64,000 nt of DNA from Planctomycetia bacterium (GTDB taxonomy: Bacteria; Planctomycetota; Planctomycetia; Pirellulales; JACPPG01), in assembly GCA_016191115.1 (NCBI GenBank), contig JACPPG010000023.1:195062-259061 (forward strand), in the 5' to 3' direction. Within the stretch, counting starts at the first letter, position 1. Every line of letters begins with the position of its first letter. Positions 8,559 to 18,821 of the stretch are shown here, in pieces. The translations under genes were made by a program, and so were the position numbers. The notes under the pieces were generated by a model. The model had not been told where the DNA came from and searched no databases. It saw only the letters and a program-made list of their open reading frames with translations.

Positions 8559-10685
8559 CTACTTCACCAGGCTCTCCCCCTTCTCGGCCTTGCGCTTCAA
8601 ATACGCGCACGGCTCGTACACCGGGCCGTGGGCTTTGTGCCAGGCTGAGAGTTTGTCGTGGACGTACTTGGCGCCCAGCGTGTCGGCCCATTTCATGATG
8701 CCGCCGCGGTACGCTGGGAAGCCCATCCCCATCACGCACGCCACGTCGATGTCGGAGGGGCGGATGGCTATCCCTTCGTCCAGGCAGCGGCAGGCCTCGT
8801 TCACCACGCCAAACAGCACCCGCTCGACGATCTCGGCGTCGCTCAGCGCAAGCGGCTTCGGGTTGCCGGCGTCGGCCCGCGCCTTTTGGACGAAGCCGGC
8901 CAAGGCCGGGTCGGGCTCGGCCTTTTTGCCGTCGTACTTGTAGTAGCCGATCTTGGTTTTCTCGCCGAACCGTTTGGCCTCGAAGAGGTGATCGACCAGG
9001 GTCGAAATGTACGTGTGGTCGCTGTAGGCCTTGGCCAGGATGCCGCCGGCGAACTTGCCCACGTCCACGCCCGCCAGGTCCGACATGCGGAACGGGCCCA
9101 TCGGCATGCCAAAGTCGTACACCGCCTTGTCCAGCTTGTACGGATCGATGCCGTGATCGACCAACAGTAGCGCGGTCTGCCCGTATGGGAAGAAGATGCG
9201 GTTCACCAGGAACCCGACGCAGTTGCCCACGGTGACGGGCGTCTTCTTCAGCTTTTTCACCAATGCGATGGCCGAGTTGAGGGCCTGCGGGCTGGTGTGC
9301 TTGCTGCGCACCACTTCGACGAGGGGCATCACATGGGCCGGCGAGAAGAAGTGCGTGCCCAGGATGCGGTCCTGGGCCTTGGTGCGGGCGCCGATCACTT
9401 CCAGGTCGATCGTCGAGGTGTTCGAGGCGAGGATGCAGTCGGGCCGCACGGCCTTTTCGAGATCCACAAATACGCCCTGCTTTAGCTCGATATTCTCAAT
9501 CACGGCCTCGATCACCATGTCGACCTTGTCGAAGCCGGCGTAGTCGGTCTGCGGGCGCAGGCGGGCCATCATCTGCTCGTACTTGTCAGGGGCGAGCTTG
9601 CCTTTCTTGACGCGCGATTGCAGGTTGCCGTCGATCCGGCCGCGGCCGGCCTGCAGGAACTCGTCGTTGACCTCCTTGAGCGCCACTTCGACGCCGGCTT
9701 GCAAGAGCGCGGTGGCGATGCCGCTTCCCATCGTGCCGCCGCCGAGCACGGCCACGCGCTCGATCTTCTTAGGCTCGAGCTTCTGGTCGGTGACGCCGGG
9801 CACCTTGGGCGCGGCGCGGGTGGCGAAGAAGATGTGGATCATGCCGGCGGCCTGTGGGCTGGCCAGGCACTTGGCGAAATTCTCGGCCTCGCGCTTGACG
9901 CCGGCGGCGTACCCTTCGGCCACGCCGCAGACAATCGCGTCCATGCACATTTCGGGATGGATGAGGTTGCGCATCTTGTCGCCGCCGATCATGCGGGCCC
10001 CTTGCATGATCGCGCGGGCGTCGTCGGCCGTGCCGATCTTGTCCGCCAGTTGCGAGGCGCGGACCGGCTTCGCCTGCCCGTCGGCCAGCTTGCGGGCGGC
10101 GGCGACCGCGGCGATCAGCAGTTTGTCGGGCTCGACCATTTCCTGGATGATGCCCAGGTCGAGGGCTTCCTTGCCGCGGGCCTCGGTCGAGGTGAGCATC
10201 ATCTCGGTGGCCTTCTGCACGCCGACGATCCGCGGCAGGCGTTGCGTGCCGCCCGCGCCGGGAATGATGCCCAGGGTCAGCTCCGGCAGGCCGCAGCGGC
10301 AGCGCGTGGTGCCGACGCGCCAGTGGCCGGCCATGGCGACTTCCAGCCCTCCGCCCAGGGCGAAGCCGTCGATGGCCATGACGACGGGCTTCTTGTTGGC
10401 CTCCAGCTCGTCGAGCTTGCCGGTCAGGCGGCCGACGTTTTTGGTGTCGAGCTTGGCCTTTCCATCGGCCAGGTTTTGCAGCTCGCTGATATCGGCGCCG
10501 GCGATGAAGTTCTCGTGGGCGCCGGTCAGCACGATGGCGCGGACGCTCGAATCGGCGTTGGCCTCGGCGATGCGGTCGAAGATGCCCGAGGTGACCGGCT
10601 GGCTGAGCGAGTTGACGGGGGGTGAGTCGATGGTGATGAGGGCGACGTCGCCCTGTTTTTCCAGGCGGACAACTTCACTGGACAT
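8559..10685 (-). CDS. Bifunctional enoyl-CoA hydratase/3-hydroxyacyl-CoA dehydrogenase
   Basis: 708 aa from ATG 10685. Residues 1-200 are a crotonase domain: IAGADISEL at 61-69, catalytic glutamates E115 (GGGLEVA) and E135 (LPELTLGIIPG). From about residue 310 comes the NAD-binding dehydrogenase domain (VAVLGGGTMGSGIATAL), the ASNTST segment and the HFFSPAHVMPLVEVV signature. Two C-terminal dimerisation domains follow. The domain order matches the alpha subunit of fatty-acid beta-oxidation complexes (FadB/FadJ type), performing hydration and then NAD-dependent oxidation of acyl-CoA. No thiolase (FadA/FadI) gene is beside it, so the partner must be elsewhere. It is cytoplasmic. Confidence 0.9.
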   Translation of the reverse strand: MSSEVVRLEKQGDVALITIDSPPVNSLSQPVTSGIFDRIAEANADSSVRAIVLTGAHENFIAGADISELQNLADGKAKLDTKNVGRLTGKLDELEANKKPVVMAIDGFALGGGLEVAMAGHWRVGTTRCRCGLPELTLGIIPGAGGTQRLPRIVGVQKATEMMLTSTEARGKEALDLGIIQEMVEPDKLLIAAVAAARKLADGQAKPVRASQLADKIGTADDARAIMQGARMIGGDKMRNLIHPEMCMDAIVCGVAEGYAAGVKREAENFAKCLASPQAAGMIHIFFATRAAPKVPGVTDQKLEPKKIERVAVLGGGTMGSGIATALLQAGVEVALKEVNDEFLQAGRGRIDGNLQSRVKKGKLAPDKYEQMMARLRPQTDYAGFDKVDMVIEAVIENIELKQGVFVDLEKAVRPDCILASNTSTIDLEVIGARTKAQDRILGTHFFSPAHVMPLVEVVRSKHTSPQALNSAIALVKKLKKTPVTVGNCVGFLVNRIFFPYGQTALLLVDHGIDPYKLDKAVYDFGMPMGPFRMSDLAGVDVGKFAGGILAKAYSDHTYISTLVDHLFEAKRFGEKTKIGYYKYDGKKAEPDPALAGFVQKARADAGNPKPLALSDAEIVERVLFGVVNEACRCLDEGIAIRPSDIDVACVMGMGFPAYRGGIMKWADTLGAKYVHDKLSAWHKAHGPVYEPCAYLKRKAEKGESLVK

Positions 10686-10941
10686 GGGATTGTGCTCTCG
10701 ACGGTTGAAAGGACGATTGGCGTGCAAGGCGGAATGCGGTGGCCGCGGATTGGCGCGGATATTCGCTGATTTGCAAAACGAATCGATGCGGTCTCAAGCG
10801 AGCTTAGCCAAACCCAGGGGTGGCAACCCCTGGGACGGCCGGAAGCGCGCCAATGTACGGCGGCAGCGAGCGCGGTTCAATAGGCCCGCAGCGTGACGGG
10901 CATTCAAACTTGGCCCAGCTTCAATGCGAATGCTACTCGCC

Positions 10942-11020
10942 CATCATGGTGTCCACAGGACACCCTACAGTCTTCGTCCATTCATCATTCCGCATTCGGC
11001 ATTCATCATTACCCGCCGCG
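10942..11020. repeat. Mixed dispersed-repeat arms upstream of the bifunctional beta-oxidation gene
   Basis: The 336-bp gap between the beta-oxidation gene and ilvD holds a single GTAGGGTG-type arm (GTGTCC...GGACACCCTAC, about 10942-10968). It also has an ATTCATCATTCCGCATTC arm (about 10980-11010) related to the hairpin at 47613-47683. I see no gene in the rest of the gap. Confidence 0.5.
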
Positions 11021-11021
11021 C

Positions 11022-12701
11022 TCACTCATCGGTGACGCAGCCTTCGCTGGCGCTTTTGACGTTCTTGATGTACTTGTAAAGCGTACCGCGGGTGGCTTTG
11101 TAGGGCGGGGCCTTCCAAGCGGCGCGGCGGGCCGTGAGCTCCTGGTCGGAGAGTTCGACTGTGATCGCATTGCGTTCGGCGTCGAGCGTGATCCGATCGC
11201 CCGTTTTCACGAGCGCGATCGGGCCTCCTTCCTGGGCCTCGGGCGTGACGTGGCCGACGATGAAGCCGTGCGACCCGCCCGAGAACCGCCCGTCGGTGAT
11301 TAGCGCCACGTCCTTGCCTAGCCCGGCGCCCATGATGGCGCTCGTGGGGGTGAGCATTTCGGGCATGCCGGGCCCGCCCTTGGGCCCTTCGTAACGAATG
11401 ACGATGATATCGCCTTTCTGCAGTTCCTTGCGCTCAAGCGCGGCGAGCATGTCTTCTTCCGAGTCGTAGACCTTGGCGGGGCCGGTGAAGCGCTGCCCTT
11501 CCTTGCCGGTGATCTTGGCGACCGCGCCGTCGGGCGCGAGATTGCCGCGGAGGATCTGGATGTGGCCGGTCTTCTTGATGGGATTGTCGAGAGTGTGGAC
11601 GATCTCCTGCCCGGCCGAGAGGCCCGGCAGATCGCGGAGGTTCTCGGCCAGGGTGCGGCCGGTGACGGTCATACAGTCGCCGTCCAGCAGGCCTTTCTCG
11701 AGCAAATACTTCATCACGCCCGGCGTGCCGCCCACGCGGTGCAGATCCTCCTGCACGTAGCGGCCGCTGGGTTTCAGATCGGCCAGGTACGGCACGCGGT
11801 TGCTCGTGCGCTGGAAATCATCGATCGAAAGCGGCACTTCGACAGCCCGCGCCATGGCGATCAGGTGCAAGACGGCATTGGTCGATCCGCCCAGCGCCAT
11901 CACCACGACCATGGCGTTCTCGATGGCGCGGCGGGTCATGATGTCGCGCGGCTTGAGATCGCGCTCCAAGAGCGTGCGAATCGCGGCGCCCGCGCGAAAG
12001 CATTCGTCCAGCTTGGCGGGGTCCTCGGCCGGGATCGACGCGCTGTAGGGGAGTGCCATGCCCATGGCTTCGATGGCCGAGGCCATGGTGTTGGCCGTGT
12101 ACATGCCGCCGCAGGCGCCGGCGCCGGGGCAGGCGTGGCGGACAATCTCTTGCCGCGATTTCTCATCGATCGCCTTGCTCAGGAACTGTCCATAGCACTG
12201 GAAGGCCGACACGATATCCAAGGCCTCGCCGTCGGCATGGCCGGCGCGGATCGTGCCGCCGTAGACCATCAGCGCCGGCCGGTTCAGCCGGCCCATGGCG
12301 ATCAGGCAGCCCGGCATGTTCTTGTCGCAGCCGGGGAGCGCGATGTTGGCGTCGTACCACTGGGCGCAGGTGACGGTCTCTATTGAATCGGCGATCAGGT
12401 CGCGGGATTGGAGCGAATAGCTCATCCCCTCGGTGCCCATCGAGATGCCGTCGCTGACGCCGATGGTGTTGAAGCGCATGCCGACCAGGCCGGCGGCGGT
12501 GACGCCCTCCTTGACGCGCTCGGCCAGGCGGTTGAGGTGCATATTGCAAGTGTTCCCGTCGTACCACATGGCGGCGATGCCGACCTGCGCCTTCTGCATG
12601 TCGGCCTCGGTGAGCCCGGTGCCATAGAGCATGGCCTGGCTGGCGCCCTGGCTCTTGGGTTGGGTGACGCGGGCGCTGAACTTGTTCAACTGCGGGGGCA
12701 T
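11022..12701 (-). CDS. ilvD: Dihydroxy-acid dehydratase
   Basis: 559 aa from ATG 12701, with GGAG 9 nt upstream; an ATG 5 codons earlier is in frame. It dehydrates 2,3-dihydroxy-isovalerate and 2,3-dihydroxy-3-methylvalerate to 2-keto acids in valine, isoleucine and leucine synthesis, using an Fe-S cluster. The three cluster cysteines are visible as C52 ([10 protein letters not shown]), C125 ([10 protein letters not shown]) and C197 ([15 protein letters not shown]). The GRFSGGSHG segment near the C-terminus also matches. Length fits the family. It stands alone, without ilvBNC neighbours. Confidence 0.96.
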   Translation of the reverse strand: MPPQLNKFSARVTQPKSQGASQAMLYGTGLTEADMQKAQVGIAAMWYDGNTCNMHLNRLAERVKEGVTAAGLVGMRFNTIGVSDGISMGTEGMSYSLQSRDLIADSIETVTCAQWYDANIALPGCDKNMPGCLIAMGRLNRPALMVYGGTIRAGHADGEALDIVSAFQCYGQFLSKAIDEKSRQEIVRHACPGAGACGGMYTANTMASAIEAMGMALPYSASIPAEDPAKLDECFRAGAAIRTLLERDLKPRDIMTRRAIENAMVVVMALGGSTNAVLHLIAMARAVEVPLSIDDFQRTSNRVPYLADLKPSGRYVQEDLHRVGGTPGVMKYLLEKGLLDGDCMTVTGRTLAENLRDLPGLSAGQEIVHTLDNPIKKTGHIQILRGNLAPDGAVAKITGKEGQRFTGPAKVYDSEEDMLAALERKELQKGDIIVIRYEGPKGGPGMPEMLTPTSAIMGAGLGKDVALITDGRFSGGSHGFIVGHVTPEAQEGGPIALVKTGDRITLDAERNAITVELSDQELTARRAAWKAPPYKATRGTLYKYIKNVKSASEGCVTDE

Positions 12702-12832
12702 GCGCGAGTTCTCCATCGGAATCCGGTGGCTGGGGCAAAGCGCAGCGTGCCCCAGGCAAAAGGCGGTAGCTTCTGACAATCTTGCCCCGTGCGTGTGCGG
12801 TCGTCCAGTGGGTGCGACGGGCAGCACGATTT

Positions 12833-12911
12833 GGAGGAGGCGACTCCCGTCGCCGAGCCTCCCAGAGCGCGATGATGTCCGAAACGCTCGGCGACGGGAG
12901 CCGCCTCCTAC
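12833..12911. repeat. GGAGGCGACTCCCGTCGCC hairpin repeat
   Basis: Arms 12833-12857 and 12887-12911 are 25-bp near-perfect inverted repeats with a 29-bp loop, related to the tandem units at 5769-5887. The rest of the 375-bp gap between ilvD and argC shows no gene; it should hold the divergent promoters of both. Confidence 0.8.
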
Positions 12912-13076
12912 AGGCGTCTTGCACGCGCGCCCTGTAGCGGGCGCGAACCTACGCGCCCGTGGCACGTGTCTGGCGAGGGAGCGCCCCTTGGCGGGCTTGC
13001 GCCGAGGCCGGTATACTGCGGCGCGAACGGACATTTTCTTGATGCTGTCCCCCTTTTTTGAGCGAGCCGACCACCA

Positions 13077-14084
13077 GTGACGCGCGTGGCGATATTGGGT
13101 GCGACGGGTTACTCGGCGCTTGAGCTGATCAAGCTCCTGCTGCGGCACCCGCACGTCGAGATCACCACGGTCACCAGCCGGCAGGAGGGGACGCCGCACG
13201 TCGCCATGGTGCACCCCTCGCTCGGCAAGCGGCTGGACCTGGTGCTCGAGGACTTGGGCCCGGTTGCCGTGGCGACGCGGGCCGACTGCGTCTTTAGCTG
13301 TCTGCCGCATGGCGTCACGTCGGTCCTGGTGCCGCATCTCTTGGACGCGGGGGCGCGGGTCGTCGACTTTAGCGCCGACTATCGATTGCACGACCCGAAC
13401 GTCTACGCCGAGTGGTACGGGCAGAAGCACAGCGACCCGGGGCGGCTCGACCAGGCGGTATATGGGCTGCCGGAATTGTTTCGCGACGCGATCAAGCCGG
13501 CCAGGCTCGTGGCCAATCCCGGCTGCTACCCCACCGGCGCGATCCTGCCGCTCGCGCCATTGCTGAAAGCGGACCTGATCGAGCCGACCGACATTATCGT
13601 TGACTCGAAGAGCGGTGTTTCGGGCGCGGGACGGAGTCCGAAATTAACCACGCACTTTCCCGAGTGCAACGAAAGCATCTCGGCCTACAACGTCGGTCGG
13701 CACCGGCACACGCCGGAGATCGAGCAGGTGCTCAGCACCGCCAGCGGCCAGGCGATCCAGGTCGTCTTCACGCCGCACCTGGTGCCGATGGACCGGGGCA
13801 TCCTCACCACGGCCTACGCGCGGCCGCGGTCCGGCGTCACCGAGGAGAATGTGCTCGACGCGCTTCGCGAGGCGTACGCCGACGAGCCGTTCGTGCGGGT
13901 CGTGGATCATCTGCCCGGCACCAAGGACACGACGGACACCAATTTCTGCGACATCACGGCGAGGCGGGTGCGCGAGCGGGTGATCACGATCAGTTGCCTG
14001 GACAACCTGGTGAAAGGGGCAGCCGGCGCGGCGGTGCAGAACTTCAACCTGATGTACGGCTATGAGGAGACAACGGCGCTGTAG
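13077..14084 (+). CDS. argC: N-acetyl-gamma-glutamyl-phosphate reductase
   Basis: 335 aa from a GTG start at 13077. It reduces N-acetylglutamyl-phosphate to the semialdehyde with NADPH, the third step of arginine synthesis. The NADP motif [12 protein letters not shown] is at residues 6-17, the catalytic cysteine is C150 in NPGCYPTG, and [10 protein letters not shown] follows. Length is typical. argJ follows on the same strand 246 bp later, across a long hairpin repeat, so the two may or may not share a transcript. Confidence 0.95.
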   Translation: MTRVAILGATGYSALELIKLLLRHPHVEITTVTSRQEGTPHVAMVHPSLGKRLDLVLEDLGPVAVATRADCVFSCLPHGVTSVLVPHLLDAGARVVDFSADYRLHDPNVYAEWYGQKHSDPGRLDQAVYGLPELFRDAIKPARLVANPGCYPTGAILPLAPLLKADLIEPTDIIVDSKSGVSGAGRSPKLTTHFPECNESISAYNVGRHRHTPEIEQVLSTASGQAIQVVFTPHLVPMDRGILTTAYARPRSGVTEENVLDALREAYADEPFVRVVDHLPGTKDTTDTNFCDITARRVRERVITISCLDNLVKGAAGAAVQNFNLMYGYEETTAL

Positions 14085-14139
14085 GGAGTGCCTACCGATC
14101 AGCGATTAGCAATAAGCGAGAGCTGGCGCACGCGCGCGG

Positions 14140-14280
14140 GAATGACGAATGTCGAGGCTCGAATGTCAAAAGAAGCACGAATGACCGAATTCCGAATTGT
14201 TGAAACGCGTGACCGCACTTCGTCATTGAGGCCTTGGAATTTCGGATTTTTTTTGACATTCGAGCCTCACATTCGTCATT
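14140..14280. repeat. Long AT-richer hairpin repeat, 'AATGACGAATGT' family
   Basis: A 30-bp arm beginning AATGACGAATGTCGAGGCTC (14141-14171) pairs with 14251-14280 with a single unpaired base. A second nested inverted segment (ATGACCGAATTCCGAA with TTGGAATTTCGG) lies inside. It separates argC from argJ and is much less GC-rich than the genes. Confidence 0.8.
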
Positions 14281-14330
14281 AACTGCCTTCTGCCCTCTGC
14301 CTTATCGCCTGCTTCCTCCCGGAGCTTCCC

Positions 14331-15524
14331 ATGCCCATTGCTGTTCCTGCCGGCTTTCGCGTGGCCGGCGTCTATTGCGGGATCAAGAAGAATGCCGAGA
14401 AGCACGACCTGGCATTGATCGTCTCGGACCGACCGGCCGTGGCCGCGGGCGTTTACACGAGGAACCAGGTGTTCGCCGCCAGCGTGGCGCTCAACCGGCC
14501 GCGCACGCCCGGCGAGAATTTTCGCGCCGTGGTCGTGAACTCGGGCAACGCCAATGCCTGCACCGGGGCGCAAGGCGACCGCGATGCACAGCGGACGGCC
14601 GCGCTGGCCGCCGCGGCGTGCGGCGCCCGAGCCGACCAGGCGCTGGTGCTGTCGACCGGGATCATCGGCGAGTTCTTGCCGATGGAAAAGATCGCCGCCG
14701 GCATCGAGGCCGCCGCCGCGCGACTGGGCAGCGACGAGGCGTCGCTCGTGGCCGCCGCGCGCGGCATGCTCACCACCGACACCACGCACAAGCTGGCCGG
14801 CCGCACGCTCGAACTGGACGGCCGCCGCGTGCAAATCACGGGCATGGCCAAGGGGGCCGCGATGATCGGGCCGCGCATGGCCACGATGCTATCGGTGATC
14901 ATGACCGACGCCGCGCTCGCGCCGGCCGATGCGCAGCGATTGCTGGGCGCGGCGGTCGACTACAGCTTCAACTGCATCAGCGTCGACGGCCACATGAGCA
15001 CTAACGACACGGTGCTGCTCGTGGCCAACGGCGCGGCCGGCGGCGAGCGGTTGGCCGGGGCGGCGCTGGCGACCTTCGCCAAGGCCCTTGACGAGCTGTG
15101 CGTCGAATTGGCCAAGGCGATTCCGGCCGACGGCGAGGGGGCCACGCACCTGGTGTCGATCGAAGTGGCCGGCTGCGCGTCGCGCCAGGCGGCGCGGCAA
15201 ATCGCCAAGACCGTGGCAGAAAGCCCGCTTGTGAAAACGGCCGTGGCGGGCGCCGACCCCAATTGGGGCCGAATCGTCTCGGCGGCCGGCTACGCCGGCG
15301 TGCCGTTTGATCCCGCCGGGGTCAGCCTGTGGGTTAACGGCGTCTTGCTCTACGAGCGGGGGACGCCGACCGCCTTCGACCGCGCGGCCGTGTCGTGCTC
15401 GATCCGCGATCATCGCGACACGGCGGTGCAGTTGACGTTCTCAGACGGCACTGAATCGGCCCGCTTCTGGACGACCGACCTGACGGCCGAGTACGTCCGG
15501 CTGAACGCGGACTACCACACCTGA
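14331..15524 (+). CDS. argJ: Bifunctional glutamate N-acetyltransferase/ornithine acetyltransferase
   Basis: 397 aa from ATG 14331 with GGAG 6 nt upstream. It transfers acetyl from N-acetylornithine to glutamate, recycling the acetyl group in arginine synthesis; many members also use acetyl-CoA. The self-cleavage region reads KGAAMIGPRMATML, where cleavage before the Thr of MAT-ML creates the two subunits and the Thr nucleophile. NSGNANACTG and DPNWGRI are further family motifs. With argC it forms an arginine pair. Confidence 0.95.
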   Translation: MPIAVPAGFRVAGVYCGIKKNAEKHDLALIVSDRPAVAAGVYTRNQVFAASVALNRPRTPGENFRAVVVNSGNANACTGAQGDRDAQRTAALAAAACGARADQALVLSTGIIGEFLPMEKIAAGIEAAAARLGSDEASLVAAARGMLTTDTTHKLAGRTLELDGRRVQITGMAKGAAMIGPRMATMLSVIMTDAALAPADAQRLLGAAVDYSFNCISVDGHMSTNDTVLLVANGAAGGERLAGAALATFAKALDELCVELAKAIPADGEGATHLVSIEVAGCASRQAARQIAKTVAESPLVKTAVAGADPNWGRIVSAAGYAGVPFDPAGVSLWVNGVLLYERGTPTAFDRAAVSCSIRDHRDTAVQLTFSDGTESARFWTTDLTAEYVRLNADYHT

Positions 15525-15546
15525 GCAATGGCGCTAAGGGCGCTTA

Positions 15547-16011
15547 TCAGCTTACCAGCGGTCGGTTGAGTTCGGTGCGCCACTGCGACGGATCGAGACT
15601 GGACTCAGGGCCCGCGAGGTAGCGTTCCCAAAGATTGGGGGCCGGCTTGTGGCCGCTCTGCTCGATCCACTCGCTGAACGCACTCCATGCGGCGCCGAGC
15701 CCTTCGTAGGGGCCGTGGTAAACCGTCCGCGCGACCTTGGCGGCGGGAAGCTCTCCGGGTTTCACGCGCCCCGTCGGCGTAACGAGCCTAGTAACCGGGA
15801 CGCCGACTTCGAAATCAAAAGTCACCGGATCCACCCGCGCGTGGTGCGAGAAGAGGGGTCCGGCGGGGCCAATGCCTTGGGCAGTGGCGGCGGCCGCGAC
15901 TTCTTGCACGGCCAGCCCCATCACTGTGCGGATCTCCTCGCGCGGAACGGTCATATGGATGACGGCGGCCTGCTGCGCGGCGATTTCGATGATTTGTGGC
16001 GGGTCGATCAT
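15547..16011 (-). CDS. GyrI-like/AraC effector-binding domain protein
   Basis: 154 aa from ATG 16011, with AGGAG upstream. It consists of a single GyrI-like small-molecule-binding fold: PAAKVARTVYHGPYEGL near residues 88-104 and a terminal WRTEL strand. Stand-alone members bind cationic or hydrophobic ligands or act as hydrolases. No DNA-binding domain is attached. Function here is unknown. Confidence 0.75.
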   Translation of the reverse strand: MIDPPQIIEIAAQQAAVIHMTVPREEIRTVMGLAVQEVAAAATAQGIGPAGPLFSHHARVDPVTFDFEVGVPVTRLVTPTGRVKPGELPAAKVARTVYHGPYEGLGAAWSAFSEWIEQSGHKPAPNLWERYLAGPESSLDPSQWRTELNRPLVS

Positions 16012-16097
16012 GGGGATGTGGTCTCCTGTTGCGTGCCAGCGAACGCTGGGACGTCACGGCGGTTGAAATTCGATGCCTGGGCCGCCCGCGGGTCTTC

Positions 16098-16691
16098 TCA
16101 TTCGTCCGGGGTTTCGATCAGCTCGCGCAGCCGCGGGCGCAGGTCTTCGGGAATGCGCGCGAGCCACGATTCGTCGATGAGCGCCACTTCCAGCATGTCG
16201 AGAAGATGGACCTGGTCGCGGCGGCGGAATGAGACCAGCTTCATCCGCACCAGCGCCTCCAGCGAGACGGCGGATGTCCGGTCGATGATGGCTTGCTCGC
16301 TCACGTCCGGCGCCGGGTGCAGGTGGTCCGGGCGGACCTTTTCGTTGGAGAAGATCACGTGAACCGCGTCGCGCGGGCCGGCTTCGGGCCCGTCCAGAAA
16401 CATGGATACCCCGTTGATTTCTCGAAAGATGAAGCCGGCTTTCCCTAATGCATCGATCGCCGCCGCGAGGTCGTCCCGCCGGAGCAGGATGTCGACGTCG
16501 CGCGTGTTGCGCACCGCCGCTTCATCGACCTGCGCTACCCAGAGTTGCACGGCGTTTCCGCCGGCCACGGCGTAGGGCAGGCCGGCACCCGCGAGCGCCC
16601 GTGTTGCCCGGCGCATGCGATCCTTGATTCTTTCCACGGCTCGCTCGATCCTTTCCCAAAGCGCGTCGCCGGTGTATCGAATCGTAGCCAT
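16098..16691 (-). CDS. Nucleotidyltransferase-fold protein (MNT/AbiEii-like)
   Basis: 197 aa from ATG 16691. The ORF continues upstream another 60 codons, but that part is translated from the dispersed repeat at 16763-16919 and is rejected. The sequence has AVAGGNAVQLW followed by TRDVDILLRRDDL. This is the GG...DxD pattern of pol-beta-type nucleotidyltransferases, which fits AbiEii-like or minimal nucleotidyltransferase toxins. No antitoxin-like partner is adjacent, so a defence role is only a possibility. Confidence 0.6.
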   Translation of the reverse strand: MATIRYTGDALWERIERAVERIKDRMRRATRALAGAGLPYAVAGGNAVQLWVAQVDEAAVRNTRDVDILLRRDDLAAAIDALGKAGFIFREINGVSMFLDGPEAGPRDAVHVIFSNEKVRPDHLHPAPDVSEQAIIDRTSAVSLEALVRMKLVSFRRRDQVHLLDMLEVALIDESWLARIPEDLRPRLRELIETPDE

Positions 16692-16762
16692 CGTCGTTGG
16701 TCCGCCATTCTCGCGGTTGGCTCTGCGCCATCGATTGTACAGGATCCGCCGCATTCGGCCGC

Positions 16763-16919
16763 CAGGGCCATTCTGTTTTTCAAAATGGCAAGGCGGGAAA
16801 ATGGGACTGGCTCCGAGCATAAACAGCGCAAGTCCTTTCAGACCAACGTTGCGTCTCGGTGCCTGTCCCACTTTCCCGCCGGTGCGCCGCCGTCCAACTT
16901 GAATCTGTGAACGGCCCTG
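16763..16919. repeat. 157-bp dispersed palindromic element, copy 1
   Basis: The outer ends are CAGGGCC...GGCCCTG. Inside, two 26-bp arms (GGCGGGAAAATGGGACTGGC... and its near complement, 3 mismatches) flank a 37-bp asymmetric loop at 16818-16854. Copies 2-5 are at 27216-27372, 32168-32307, 39298-39453 and 48428-48570. It fills most of the 318-bp gap between the nucleotidyltransferase-like and hydrolase genes. Confidence 0.92.
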
Positions 16920-17010
16920 ATTCGGCCGCGGCTTCCCGTCCTCGGTTACTCGCCCATGTTATACTGCCGATCCGAGAGAGCCATATAGTCGCCGCAAAAG
17001 GGCTGCCTTT

Positions 17011-17871
17011 ATGAAACGTGCCGCCTGGTTACTGGTGTTGGGCGTTTCGCTTGTTGTGCGGGACGTGCCGGCCGGGTCGGTGCCCAGCCACGGCTATCTG
17101 GTGGTCGCTGACGGATTGAAGATCCACTACGTGGTCCTGGGCCATGGCACGCCGGTCATTTTGATCCACGGGGCGGGCGGGAGCGCGGAGGGGAATTGGT
17201 TCGCCAATGGCATCGCCGGGGCGCTCGCGAAAAATCACCGGATCGTCGCCATCGATTGCCGCGGCCACGGCAAAAGCGATGACCCGGCCGGCAACTCCAT
17301 GCCCAATCGCACGATGGCCGACGACGTGATCGAGTTGATGGATCACTTGGACGTCGCCAAGGCCCACGTGCACGGCTACTCGATGGGGGGCGCGATCGCC
17401 GAGCAGATGCTGGCCCGGTATCCCGAGCGATTGATCACGGTCGCCTTTGGCGGCTGGGGCATTCCCGAGACCGATCCCGAGATGAAGGCCAAGGTGCCGC
17501 CCGACAAGGAAGGGGCGGACCCTAAGGAGGCCGAGCTGTACGCCAGGTTCCGGGAGAAGCTCGCCGAGCGGAAGAAGGCCTCGGGTTCAGGACAGGAGAC
17601 GGCCGCGAATCGGCCGAAGCGCGGCGAAGGACGGGACGATGGTTCCCGGCCTAAACTCGACCTCGCGAAAGTCAAGATTCCCGTGCTGGCCATCAACGGC
17701 GAATTCGATCGGCCCAACGCAAAGACGCACCGCATGCAGCGCGAATTGGCCAACTTCACAAGCGTCGTTCTGCCGGGCAAGTCGCACCTGTCGGCCATCG
17801 TGACAGGGTCGATTCCCGCCCTGTACACCGATACGCTCGTGCAGTTCATCGATTCGAACGACCCCAAGTGA
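17011..17871 (+). CDS. Exported alpha/beta-hydrolase
   Basis: 286 aa. An N-terminal hydrophobic stretch (residues 5-20) suggests export. The oxyanion region ILIHGAGGS, the nucleophile elbow GYSMGG (S124), an acid in INGEFD and a histidine in GKSHLSA give the full alpha/beta-hydrolase triad. A charged, low-complexity insert (about residues 165-215, KKASGSGQE..KRGEGRDD) replaces a usual cap segment. Substrate is unknown; esterase or peptidase activity is plausible. It is monocistronic. Confidence 0.8.
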   Translation: MKRAAWLLVLGVSLVVRDVPAGSVPSHGYLVVADGLKIHYVVLGHGTPVILIHGAGGSAEGNWFANGIAGALAKNHRIVAIDCRGHGKSDDPAGNSMPNRTMADDVIELMDHLDVAKAHVHGYSMGGAIAEQMLARYPERLITVAFGGWGIPETDPEMKAKVPPDKEGADPKEAELYARFREKLAERKKASGSGQETAANRPKRGEGRDDGSRPKLDLAKVKIPVLAINGEFDRPNAKTHRMQRELANFTSVVLPGKSHLSAIVTGSIPALYTDTLVQFIDSNDPK

Positions 17872-18078
17872 AGGGAATGGGGAGAGACAAAAGAGACATG
17901 AGCGAAACGCTCCCTCCGCGCCGGCTCCTTCGAAGCATCTGGCGCCGTGCTGGCGAGCGTGGTCGTGACCGTCGTTCTCTCGCTGGCCACCGACGCGCCG
18001 CCGCTTCAATGCGTCTTATTTCTCAACAGACCTAATGAGACCCGAGATCGTGAACCTCGACGTGGAGCCTCCATCATT

Positions 18079-18594
18079 ATGAACGCACCGCCGGGCCCCG
18101 TGCGCATGCCAAGCAAGGCGAAGCCCAAGGCCAAGCCACGTGCGAAATTGGCCAAACCGCGCAAGACGGCGCCCAAGTCGCAGTCCCGCAAAGCCACGAA
18201 GCCGACCCTCCTCGCAGGCGGCAACCCGCAAATCGCGAAGGCCGACGGCGACGCCCCGGTGCAGGCGTACATCGCCGCGATGCCAGGCGGGAAGCGCGAC
18301 ATCGGGAAGCGCCTCGACGCGCTCATCGTGCACTCCGTGCCCAACGTGCGCAAGGCCGTGAAGTGGAACTCGCCATTTTACGGCATCGAGGGCCAGGGCT
18401 GGTTCCTGTCGTTCCACGTCTTCACCCACTACGTCAAGGCGACCTTCTTCCGCGGCACGTCGCTCGTACCCGTTCCACCCGGCGGCACGGGCAAGGATGC
18501 GCGCTGGATCGACATCCGCGAGGACGATCTCGACGAGGCGCAGATGGCGACCTGGGTGAAGCAGGCCGCCGCGTTGCCCGGCTGGGTTCCTTAG
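18079..18594 (+). CDS. DUF1801 domain protein with basic N-terminal tail
   Basis: 171 aa from ATG 18079. Residues 8-45 are a Lys/Arg/Pro-rich tail (KAKPKAKPRAKLAKPRK) of the kind seen in nucleic-acid-associated proteins. The rest is a DUF1801 (YdhG-like) domain: IHSVPNVRKAVKWNSPFYG, then a Trp-rich end. Function of the family is unknown. The ORF is open upstream, but composition and family length favour this start. Confidence 0.7.
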   Translation: MNAPPGPVRMPSKAKPKAKPRAKLAKPRKTAPKSQSRKATKPTLLAGGNPQIAKADGDAPVQAYIAAMPGGKRDIGKRLDALIVHSVPNVRKAVKWNSPFYGIEGQGWFLSFHVFTHYVKATFFRGTSLVPVPPGGTGKDARWIDIREDDLDEAQMATWVKQAAALPGWVP

Positions 18595-18821
18595 CAGCCG
18601 ACCGACCTGAGGATATGTCTTCGCGCAAGCGCCACACGTTTCGCGTGCCGCCGAACCCAGGCTGTGCGCGAATAGGTCTTCGGCCAGAGCACCTTACCCT
18701 GGCTTCGATAACGTAACTGTTGAACAGGTCGTCTATCGCCCTTCGATCCGGCGCAAGTCATGCGCAATTCGCGACCCAATGGTCAAAACCTTGCTTGATG
18801 ACGTTGAACGCGCCGCCGGCC
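18595..18821. other. Gap between convergent genes, nothing recognised
   Basis: This 227-bp gap lies between the DUF1801 gene and the oppositely oriented chaperone gene. I see no gene or member of the main repeat families in it, and no clear terminator hairpin. Confidence 0.4.

Noticed and set aside
16692-16871. N-terminal extension of the nucleotidyltransferase-like gene, and similar 'GLKGLALFMLGASPIFPP' peptides in the other repeat copies
   Set aside because: They are translations of the 157-bp dispersed element, recurring in copies 1, 3, 4 and 5 in unrelated contexts.
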